A stretch of DNA of 5,750 bases from Faecalibacterium sp. UBA1771 (lineage in GTDB: Bacteria > Bacillota > Clostridia > Oscillospirales > Ruminococcaceae), in the NCBI GenBank assembly GCA_002315315.1, contig DCGT01000046.1, forward strand, positions 914 through 6,663, in the 5' to 3' direction. Positions 1 through 5,750 of the stretch are shown here, in pieces; the first letter of the stretch is position 1, and each line of letters opens with the position of its first letter. The notes below the pieces were generated by a model. The model made no database searches. It was not told the DNA's origin and saw nothing but the letters and a program-made list of their open reading frames with translations. The position numbers and the translations under genes are program-made.

Positions 1-1914
1 GCAAAATTATTAGAGTCAGGTGTATTTTTCCCAACCCGTACACAGGGTGGATTCTACGCAGTATCACGTTTGGCTCCAAAGACAGTTGACTACACATTGT
101 GGGGAAATGACTATGAGAGATATCATCAGGCACTCGTAGCTACCACTCCTATCTTATCTGAAGATCGTGATGAGATGAAGGCTAAGTGGGGCGAGCTTAA
201 GGGAACCGGTGAATACGAAGCATGGGCTAAGCAGTTCCTTGCTGATAAGGGATATACCTTAAAGGATTCTTACTCACTTGTTTATACTGCTGACCCAAGT
301 ACTTGGGATGTTCTTGCAACATCAAAGGCAGTTGACTCAGAAGCTATCATCAACACATACGACGGATTAGCTGAGTATGACGTTGAAGGTGTATTACAGC
401 CAGCACTTGCTGAGTCATGGGAAGTTTCAGATGACGGACTTACATGGACATTCCACCTTCGTCAGGGCGTTTCTTGGGTTGATTCACAGGGATCTAAGGT
501 TGCTGACGTTAAGGCAGACGACTTTGTAGCTGGTATGCAGCACATGATGGATGCTAAGGGCGGACTTGAGTACCTTGTACAGGGTGTTATCGTAAACGCT
601 GACGAGTATATCAATGGTGTTGTAACTGACTTCGCTGAGGTTGGTGTAAAGGCTACTGATGATTATACACTTGAGTACTCACTTGTTGAGCCATGTACAT
701 ACTTTGACACAATGTTAGGATACGGAGTATTCGCTCCAATGAGCAGAAGCTACTATGAGTCAAAGGGTGGAAAGTTCGGTGCTGAGTATGATAACTCAGC
801 AGCTGACTACACATATGGTACATCAAAGGACAACATCGCTTACTGTGGACCATACGTAGTATCAAACGCTACAGAGAAGGCTACTATCGTATTCGAAGCT
901 AACCCATCTTACTGGAACGCTGCAAACATCAATGTTCATACTATTACATGGGTATACAATGATGGAACAGATCCTACAAAGAACTACTCAGACTTCAAGG
1001 CTGGTGTTCAGGATGGTGTAACTCTTACTGATTCTGTATTAAAGCAGGCTCAGGAAGATAAGCTTGATGGAGATGATGAGACTATCTTCGATAAGTATCA
1101 CTACATCTCAGATACAAACGCTACAACATACAACGGATTCTACAATGTAAACCGTTATGCATTCGCAGTTGCAGCTGATGATACAAAGGTTATCAGCCCA
1201 CAGACAGCAGCAGATGCAGCTAGAACACGTTCTGCATTACAGAACCAGAACTTCAGACTTGCATTAAACATGGCTCTTGACCGTGGAACATACAATGCAC
1301 AGCTTTCTGGAGAAGATCTTAAGTTCAACAACTTACGTAACATGTACACACCAGGAACATTCATTTCACTTTCAGAGGATGTTACTGTTGACATTAACGG
1401 ATCAGCTACAACATTCAAGGCTGGTACATTCTATGGTGAAATCGTTCAGGCTCAGATCGACGCTGACGGTATCGCATTAACAGTTTGGGATCCTAAGGCT
1501 GACGGTGGTGTTGGTTCTTCAGACGGATTCGATGGATGGTATAACCCAGAGCAGGCTGTTAAGTACTTAGATGCAGCTATCGAAGAGTTAGGAATCGAAA
1601 TCTCTGAGGAGAATCCAATCTACATCGATTATCCATGGCCATCATTCCGTGAGGAGTACTCTAACCAGGCTAACGCTTACAAGCAGTCTATCGAGGCTTC
1701 TTTAGGCGGAAAGGTTATCATCAACCTTGTTGAGTGTACAGATGCTGACCAGTGGTATGGTGTTGGTTATGACACAACATACGGATACGAAGCAGATTAC
1801 GATATCTATGACCTTTCAGGATGGGGCCCAGACTATGGTGATCCTTCAACATACCTTGGAACAATGCTTCCAGACTTCGCTGGATACATGACCAAGTGCA
1901 TCGGTCTTTTCTAA
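1..1914 (+). CDS. oppA: Family-5 peptide-binding protein of ABC importer (OppA-like), 5' partial, rearranged domain order
   Basis: The frame is open from base 1 to the TAA at 1912-1914 (637 residues in the window), so the true start, signal peptide and lipobox lie upstream. TTG at 70 is not taken as the start because the frame upstream continues conserved-looking sequence. Numbering from base 1, residues ~1-65 resemble the C-terminal end of a family-5 solute-binding protein (LLESGVFFPTRTQGG, then AVSRLAPKT and WGNDYERYHQALV). After a linker (~66-88), residues ~89-623 follow the usual order from the N-terminus: AESWEVSDDGLTWTFHLR (137-154), VKADDFVAGMQ (170-180), CGPYVVSNA with EANPSYW (282-305), FRLALNMALDR (418-428) and GWGPDYGDPSTYLGTML (607-623). 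It stops 14 residues later, whereas OppA of E. coli runs on for roughly 100 more. It would bind peptides outside the membrane for OppB/OppC. Family is confident; the exact ligand is unknown. Gln codons are all CAG (21 of 21). Confidence 0.88.
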   Translation, partial: AKLLESGVFFPTRTQGGFYAVSRLAPKTVDYTLWGNDYERYHQALVATTPILSEDRDEMKAKWGELKGTGEYEAWAKQFLADKGYTLKDSYSLVYTADPSTWDVLATSKAVDSEAIINTYDGLAEYDVEGVLQPALAESWEVSDDGLTWTFHLRQGVSWVDSQGSKVADVKADDFVAGMQHMMDAKGGLEYLVQGVIVNADEYINGVVTDFAEVGVKATDDYTLEYSLVEPCTYFDTMLGYGVFAPMSRSYYESKGGKFGAEYDNSAADYTYGTSKDNIAYCGPYVVSNATEKATIVFEANPSYWNAANINVHTITWVYNDGTDPTKNYSDFKAGVQDGVTLTDSVLKQAQEDKLDGDDETIFDKYHYISDTNATTYNGFYNVNRYAFAVAADDTKVISPQTAADAARTRSALQNQNFRLALNMALDRGTYNAQLSGEDLKFNNLRNMYTPGTFISLSEDVTVDINGSATTFKAGTFYGEIVQAQIDADGIALTVWDPKADGGVGSSDGFDGWYNPEQAVKYLDAAIEELGIEISEENPIYIDYPWPSFREEYSNQANAYKQSIEASLGGKVIINLVECTDADQWYGVGYDTTYGYEADYDIYDLSGWGPDYGDPSTYLGTMLPDFAGYMTKCIGLF

Positions 1915-1947
1915 TTCGAAGAGAGACTAAAATAATATAAACGATAT

Positions 1948-1983
1948 CCATAAGAGAGAGGTAGTAATGCCGCTCTCTTATGG
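1948..1983 (+). promoter_or_regulatory. Intercistronic hairpin between oppA and oppB
   Basis: CCATAAGAGAG (1948-1958) and CTCTCTTATGG (1973-1983) form a perfect 11-bp inverted repeat around a 14-base loop. No T-run follows the 3' arm (the next bases are TGTGTAAATG), so it does not look like a classic Rho-independent terminator. In importer operons, hairpins at this position often protect the binding-protein mRNA from 3' decay or limit read-through, so that the binding protein outnumbers the permease. That role is inferred here. The 5' arm also contains part of the GAGAGG purine stretch that could serve as a ribosome site. Confidence 0.7.
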
Positions 1984-2008
1984 TGTGTAAATGAGTGAAC
2001 AATTATGA
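1967..2008 (+). other. Two tiny reading frames leading into oppB (possible translational relay)
   Basis: ATG at 1967 opens a seven-codon frame (MPLSYGV) ending in TAA 1988-1990. The very next codon, ATG 1991, opens a five-codon frame (MSEQL) ending in TGA 2006-2008, which overlaps the oppB ATG (2005-2007) as ATGA. GAGAGG (1956-1961) lies 5 bases before the first ATG, while oppB itself has only a weak GAGTGA-like stretch upstream. The arrangement would let ribosomes pass from one frame to the next and re-initiate on oppB, with access governed by the hairpin. Such short frames also arise by chance, so this is tentative. Confidence 0.25.
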
Positions 2009-3591
2009 CTAAATATCTTATCAAACGATTAATTCATGGAATATTGTCTATCATCGTTGTAGTAGCAATCATCATGCTACTTGTATATACATTGATGAAT
2101 AGAGATCAAATTTTTGCGAAAGACTCTGTTTATTCGCATATGAGCAATAACAATAAAATTGTATATAAATACCAATTGTGGGAACAGTATGGTTATTTGG
2201 ACTACGTTCCTTATGCAGAGTGGCTTCAAGATAAAGCTACAAGCGGTGAACTTGATGAGGAAACTCGTACAAGAGCCGTTAATATTGGTAGAACTGCAGA
2301 TAAAGATAATGATGTTGCAAAACAGTATTTATCTGAATTTACCGAGTATTATGAAAGCGAAGGTTACACCGTTGTTCGTTTAGATGCCATTATGCTTTCT
2401 CCTCAGAAAGTTGCAGATGGTGGACAGCAGCAGGTGTTTGCATATAGAGATCTTAATATCTTTAAGCGCTTAGGTAGTTACCTTGTAAACCTCGTAACAG
2501 TAGATGATTTGGACAATGCAAAGGGCATTGACGATGCAGATCGTGGACTTTCATTTACATGGCATGATCCTGCATACGGCGGAGATAAATTCTCTCCAGC
2601 TGTTATGGGAAATGGTACTACTCATAAGTATTTACTGTATTGTGATTCAAAATTCCCATTCATTCACCAGAATATTTTTGAAGTACATTTAGGAACTTCA
2701 TATTCTGTAAATCAGGGTGTGGATGTATTTGAAACAATGACAGAAACTCAGGGATCTTATGTGAAGTCTCTGATTACATATCCTACTGGTGTACAGGAGG
2801 AAAGAGCAGATGATTTACATTCTGCTACATACATTAAAGGATCTAGAGATAGTAGTGAAATCAACTCTGCAAGATTTACTGATGACTACACCAATGTAAA
2901 GACTATCAAGAGTGGACACTCTAAGATGGGCTATTCTTTCATTATTGGTATCATCGAAGTTATTCTTGCATACTTATGTGGTGTGCCTCTTGGAATTACC
3001 ATGGCACGTCATAAGGATGGAGTTGCAGATAAGATTGGTACCGCATTTATCGTATTCATGATTGCGGTTCCTTCACTTGCATATATCTTCTTATTCAAGC
3101 AGTTGGGAGGAAAATTTGGACTTCCTACCACATTCAATATGGATGAGGTTGGAATTAAGAGATTCCTAGTATATGTTCTTCCTATTCTTTCACTTGGATT
3201 ACAGACTTTAGCAAACTTGGTACGTTGGTTACGTCGTTATATGATTGATCAGATGAATTCTGATTATGTAAAGTTTGCTAGATCTGGTGGACTTACAGAG
3301 TCAGAAATCTTTAGAAAGCACATTTTTAAGAACTCTGTAATTCCAATTGTTCATGGTATTCCAGGAGCAATTATCGGATGTTTAAGCGGTGCATTTATTA
3401 CTGAAAAAGTTTATGCTATTCCTGGTACTGGTGGATTGTTAGTTACTGCAATTAACGGCACAGATAATGGTACAATCTTAGGTTTAACATTCTTATTCTC
3501 AACATTATCAATTATTTCATTGATTCTTGGTGATATTTTATTAACTATTATTGACCCTCGAATTTCATTTACATCAGGAGGTCGCAAATAA
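2005..3591 (+). CDS. oppB: Peptide ABC importer permease OppB with large external domain
   Basis: One of two membrane subunits that form the translocation channel. The 528 residues compare with about 306 for E. coli OppB. Predicted membrane segments are near residues 9-30, 309-331, 346-364, 388-405, 447-466 and 489-517. The cytoplasmic EAA-type coupling loop, which docks on the ATPase, is near 424-448 (ARSGGLTESEIFRKHIFKNS), followed by the typical EKVYAIPGTGGLL (467-479). The excess length lies between segments 1 and 2: residues 31-308, outside the cell, where canonical OppB has well under 100. Its distal part (FEVHLGTSYSVNQGVDVFETM, ~225-245, given here in full as 21 residues less the last: FEVHLGTSYSVNQGVDVFET) resembles the canonical loop, so the added material is probably residues ~35-220. 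ATG 2005 is chosen because it gives the standard positive N-terminus before segment 1; its ribosome site is weak. The stop overlaps the oppC start by one base. Confidence 0.93.
   Translation: MTKYLIKRLIHGILSIIVVVAIIMLLVYTLMNRDQIFAKDSVYSHMSNNNKIVYKYQLWEQYGYLDYVPYAEWLQDKATSGELDEETRTRAVNIGRTADKDNDVAKQYLSEFTEYYESEGYTVVRLDAIMLSPQKVADGGQQQVFAYRDLNIFKRLGSYLVNLVTVDDLDNAKGIDDADRGLSFTWHDPAYGGDKFSPAVMGNGTTHKYLLYCDSKFPFIHQNIFEVHLGTSYSVNQGVDVFETMTETQGSYVKSLITYPTGVQEERADDLHSATYIKGSRDSSEINSARFTDDYTNVKTIKSGHSKMGYSFIIGIIEVILAYLCGVPLGITMARHKDGVADKIGTAFIVFMIAVPSLAYIFLFKQLGGKFGLPTTFNMDEVGIKRFLVYVLPILSLGLQTLANLVRWLRRYMIDQMNSDYVKFARSGGLTESEIFRKHIFKNSVIPIVHGIPGAIIGCLSGAFITEKVYAIPGTGGLLVTAINGTDNGTILGLTFLFSTLSIISLILGDILLTIIDPRISFTSGGRK
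3576..3581 (+). promoter_or_regulatory. Ribosome binding site of oppC inside the end of oppB
   Basis: A perfect AGGAGG lies within the last codons of oppB, 9 bases before the oppC ATG at 3591. Together with the TAATG stop-start overlap it fixes the oppC start and indicates that translation of oppC is coupled to oppB. Confidence 0.9.
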
Positions 3592-4562
3592 TGGAAGAAT
3601 CTATTAAAAAGAACGACGGATTAGATGAATTATTCGAATTCGTTGATATCAGTTCATTTGAATCTGAAAAAATCACAGCTCCAAGATATTCATATTGGAA
3701 ATCAGTAGGTAGAGTTTTCTTTAGAAAGAAATCTAACTGGGTATTCTTAGGAATCTTAATTCTTATCTTAGGATTATCATTCTTACTTCCAGTTATTAGT
3801 CCTTATTCACTTGATACATCTCCAAACTTATTGGAACCAAGTACACACCACAACTCACCAACAGAATATTTAGCTAACCATGCATTTGAATTTAAATGGA
3901 TTTTGGGTACTACATCAAATGGTGACTCATTATGGAATCAATTATGGACAGCATCTAGAACATCTTTATCACTTGCATTCATTTGTACACTTATCAATAT
4001 GACAATTGGTATTATCCTTGGTGCTATTTGGGGCTTATCAAAGAAGTTTGACGTCGTTATGATGCAAGTCTTCAATATTGTTGGTAACGTTCCATATATC
4101 TTATTTATTTCAATTTTATCTTATATTATTGGCGCAGGTTTCTGGAGCCTTGTCTTAGCATTAACTATTACAGGTTGGTTAGGAACTGCATACTTTATTA
4201 GAACTCAAGTTATTATTATCCGTGATAGAGAATATAACTTAGCTTCTAAAACACTAGGTACAAATATCTTCACAATTGCATTGAGAAATATTTTACCATT
4301 CATGATTTCAATTATTGTTACAATTATTGCAACTGAATTACCATCATATATCTCTTATGAAGTTTTCCTTTCATATATTGGTATTGGTTTATCAGCTAAA
4401 GAAGTTTCTATTGGTCAAATGATCAATAACGCTTCAACTAACTGGATGTTAAAACCATGGGAATTCTGGCCACCAGTAGTTGTTTCAGCTATTGTTTCAA
4501 TTGTATTATATGTTGTTGGTCAAAACGTCGGTGACGCTTCTGATCCAAGAACACATATGTAG
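3591..4562 (+). CDS. oppC: Peptide ABC importer permease OppC
   Basis: Second membrane subunit, pairing with OppB. At 323 residues it is close to the usual ~300. A 49-residue cytoplasmic N-terminus rich in charged residues precedes six predicted membrane segments near 50-70, 125-147, 159-180, 183-206, 232-250 and 292-310. Family landmarks are all present: ILGTTSNGDSLWNQLWTASR (104-123, matching the canonical GTD..GRD.....GAR region), the EAA-type coupling loop near 213-238 (ASKTLGTNIFTIALRNILP), FLSYIGIGL (259-267) and a terminal GDASDPR (314-320). Unlike OppB it has no enlarged external domain. Every Gln codon is CAA (5 of 5), in contrast with oppA and most of oppB. The start is supported by the AGGAGG at 3576 and the TAATG overlap. 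Confidence 0.95.
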   Translation: MEESIKKNDGLDELFEFVDISSFESEKITAPRYSYWKSVGRVFFRKKSNWVFLGILILILGLSFLLPVISPYSLDTSPNLLEPSTHHNSPTEYLANHAFEFKWILGTTSNGDSLWNQLWTASRTSLSLAFICTLINMTIGIILGAIWGLSKKFDVVMMQVFNIVGNVPYILFISILSYIIGAGFWSLVLALTITGWLGTAYFIRTQVIIIRDREYNLASKTLGTNIFTIALRNILPFMISIIVTIIATELPSYISYEVFLSYIGIGLSAKEVSIGQMINNASTNWMLKPWEFWPPVVVSAIVSIVLYVVGQNVGDASDPRTHM

Positions 4563-4566
4563 GAGG
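4561..4566 (+). promoter_or_regulatory. Ribosome binding site of oppD fused to the oppC stop codon
   Basis: The oppC stop TAG (4560-4562) runs directly into AGGAGG (4561-4566), making TAGGAGG. The oppD ATG follows after 5 bases at 4572. Ribosomes ending on oppC therefore sit on the oppD ribosome site, a close coupling that supports ATG 4572 as the start. Confidence 0.92.
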
Positions 4567-4571
4567 TAATT

Positions 4572-5750
4572 ATGGCAGACGAAAAGAAAGTATTATTATC
4601 TCTTAAAGACGTTGAAGTAAAATTCAAAGTCAGAGGCAGATTATTAACAGCTATCAGAGGTGTCTCAATGGACATCTATGATGGCGAAACACTTGCGATT
4701 GTTGGTGAATCTGGTTCAGGTAAATCAGTTTTAACTAAAACATTCTCAGGTATGTTAGATTCAAATGGCTTTATTTCAAATGGTTCAATTATTTTAAACG
4801 ATGATGAAGTATCGGAAACTATTGTTCCAAATTCTAAATCAAACCAAAATTATTTAAAGAAAGCTGAAGCTAAATTAAATGAATATGCTCGTTATGAAAA
4901 TGCAAGAAAGTATTATTTAGAAATTAAAACTATAGAAAAAGAACTTGAACAAAAATGTTCATTCTCTGAAGAAGAGGAAGAAGAATTCGAGAAAGAAGTT
5001 AAAGAATTAAATAACCAACTTATCGATGCAAGAAATGATATTCAAGTTTACGACAGAAAAACAGAAAAAGAAGAAATTCTTAAATTAAAAGAAGTTATTA
5101 AAAATCTTCAATTACAAATTGATGAAAAAGTTGCAGCTCATAAGAATGAAAAAATGGCTAGAAGAAATGAAGTCTACAAAGATGTAGAATACATTACTTC
5201 TGTAAGAACAAGAAAAGAAGAATTAAAAGCTCAAATTGCTGAAGCTATTACTCAACCAGTTCCAGAACAAACTTTAGCAAGAAATTCAATCTATGCTAAA
5301 GAAATTCTTTTATCAGCATGTAGATATGGAAAGTATGATGTCATCTTCTTAGTAAGCAAACTCTTATCTTCATTTAAAAAAGCAATTATGAATGGTGAAG
5401 ATTTAAATGACCAAAATGTTGTTAATGAAATCTTCAATAAAGTTAACTTTAGAGTTGAATATCGTGAAACTCTTGCAGATGGTTCATTAAGAGGCTATGC
5501 AATTATTGACTTAGCAAAAATTAAAAATCCTAGAGATTGGCAAAGAATCAGAGGTACTAGAATCTCAACAGTTTTCCAAGACCCTATGACTTCTTTAAAC
5601 CCAATCATTACAATTGGTAATCAAATTTCAAATGTTATTATTAAGCATCAACATTGCACAAAAGCTGAAGCTAAAGTAAAGGCAATTGAAATGATGAAAG
5701 CAGTTGGTATTAATAATGCTGAAGCAAGATATGATGATTATCCATTCCAA
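4572..5750 (+). CDS. oppD: Peptide ABC importer ATPase OppD, 3' partial, with long insert
   Basis: The frame is open for 393 codons to the window edge with no stop. The protein is the ATPase that drives import through OppB/OppC, normally as a heterodimer with OppF. Seen: LLSLKDVEVKFKVRG...TAIRGVSMDI opening strands, Walker A GESGSGKS (residues 45-52), Q-loop VFQDPMTSLNP (334-344) and the OppD-type stretch to YDDYPFQ (387-393), which in relatives leads directly into the signature motif SGGMRQR; signature, Walker B and switch histidine would lie past the edge. From the Walker A Lys51 to the Q-loop Gln336 is 285 residues, against 49 in E. coli OppD. The extra ~226 residues (about 81-306) form a mostly helical, Lys/Glu-rich insert. 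All 15 Gln codons are CAA and Lys is mostly AAA, unlike oppA. The core motifs are intact, so an active ATPase is expected. Confidence 0.94.
   Translation, partial: MADEKKVLLSLKDVEVKFKVRGRLLTAIRGVSMDIYDGETLAIVGESGSGKSVLTKTFSGMLDSNGFISNGSIILNDDEVSETIVPNSKSNQNYLKKAEAKLNEYARYENARKYYLEIKTIEKELEQKCSFSEEEEEEFEKEVKELNNQLIDARNDIQVYDRKTEKEEILKLKEVIKNLQLQIDEKVAAHKNEKMARRNEVYKDVEYITSVRTRKEELKAQIAEAITQPVPEQTLARNSIYAKEILLSACRYGKYDVIFLVSKLLSSFKKAIMNGEDLNDQNVVNEIFNKVNFRVEYRETLADGSLRGYAIIDLAKIKNPRDWQRIRGTRISTVFQDPMTSLNPIITIGNQISNVIIKHQHCTKAEAKVKAIEMMKAVGINNAEARYDDYPFQ
4812..5489 (+). other. Insert domain within OppD between Walker A and Q-loop
   Basis: OppD residues ~81-306, set into the beta-rich part of the nucleotide-binding domain between GSIILNDDEV (71-80) and the resumed core (YAIIDLAKIKNPRDWQRIRG, 309-328). 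Residues ~92-225 are dominated by Lys, Glu, Leu and Ile in helix-favouring, coiled-coil-like spacing, with six Glu in a row at 133-138. Residues ~238-300 are a second, more mixed helical part (ILLSACRYGKYDVIFLVSKL, 245-264) followed by a possible beta stretch (FRVEYRET, 293-300). The reading frame is kept throughout and base use matches the flanks, so it is a real part of the gene and not a recent insertion. I recognise no known domain in it. Confidence 0.75.

Noticed and set aside
70..72. TTG at 70 as the start of the binding-protein gene
   Set aside because: The frame is open to base 1 and the upstream residues continue recognisable binding-protein sequence; there is no ribosome site before the TTG and no signal peptide after it.
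653..865. Minus-strand open frame opposite the binding-protein gene
   Set aside because: It is antisense to a confident coding region, has no ribosome site and its Cys/His/Ser-rich composition is typical of a reverse shadow. The same holds for 1155-1418 and 1721-2002.
1911..1945. Promoter for oppB in the AT-rich spacer (TATAAA-like at ~1936-1941)
   Set aside because: No -35-like TTGACA at a suitable distance; the spacer is simply AT-rich.
1948..1990. Rho-independent terminator after oppA
   Set aside because: The stem is strong but no T-run follows, and the downstream genes belong to the same transporter, so full termination is unlikely.
200..2400. Similarity between the linker of the binding protein (AKQFLADKGYTL) and part of the OppB external domain (AKQYLSEF...SEGYTV)
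   Set aside because: Too short and gapped to support homology by eye; probably shared helical composition.
2795..2899. Perfect AGGAGG (2795-2800) and ATG (2810) opening a 29-codon out-of-frame reading frame inside oppB
   Set aside because: It lies wholly within the external domain of oppB, codes for an unremarkable peptide and is best explained as chance from Gln-Glu-Glu codons.
4980..5010. Purine-rich GAA/GAG run in oppD as a tandem repeat or slippage site
   Set aside because: The run is short, irregular and in frame, and is explained by the poly-Glu stretch of the helical insert.

Overview
The window holds four consecutive plus-strand genes of a peptide-type ABC importer, in the order substrate-binding protein (cut by the left edge), permease OppB, permease OppC and ATPase OppD (cut by the right edge). 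Nearly every base is coding; the only real gap is the 90-base oppA-oppB interval, which holds a perfect hairpin. oppB and oppC overlap by one base, and the Shine-Dalgarno of oppD is built into the stop codon of oppC, so oppB, oppC and oppD look like one translationally linked operon.

The host is probably a low-GC Bacillota (Firmicutes) bacterium: strong AGGAGG ribosome sites, AT-rich codons, and an OppB with a very large external domain of a kind I associate with gut Clostridia such as Lachnospiraceae. All Trp codons are TGG and no TGA is read through, so the code is the standard bacterial one and not the Mycoplasma code. This assignment rests on protein style, not on a search. Codon choice is not uniform: oppA and most of oppB use CAG for Gln, while oppC and oppD use only CAA.

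Region by region. 1-1914: a substrate-binding protein whose parts are in an odd order. The first ~65 residues look like the C-terminal end of a family-5 binding protein, and are followed after a short linker by the N-terminal and middle parts of such a protein, which then stops before its own C-terminal part. This is either a tandem double binding protein with a truncated second unit or a circularly permuted one. 1915-2004: hairpin and two tiny reading frames leading to oppB. 2005-3591: OppB with a ~280-residue external loop. 3591-4562: OppC of ordinary size. 4572-5750: OppD N-terminal part, with a ~226-residue mostly helical insert between the Walker A motif and the Q-loop; the window ends just before the ABC signature motif.

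Together these would capture peptides (or a similar ligand) outside the cell, pass them through the OppB-OppC channel and power uptake with OppD and a partner ATPase (OppF) expected downstream. The system is recognisable; what is unusual is that three of its four parts carry non-canonical domain architecture.
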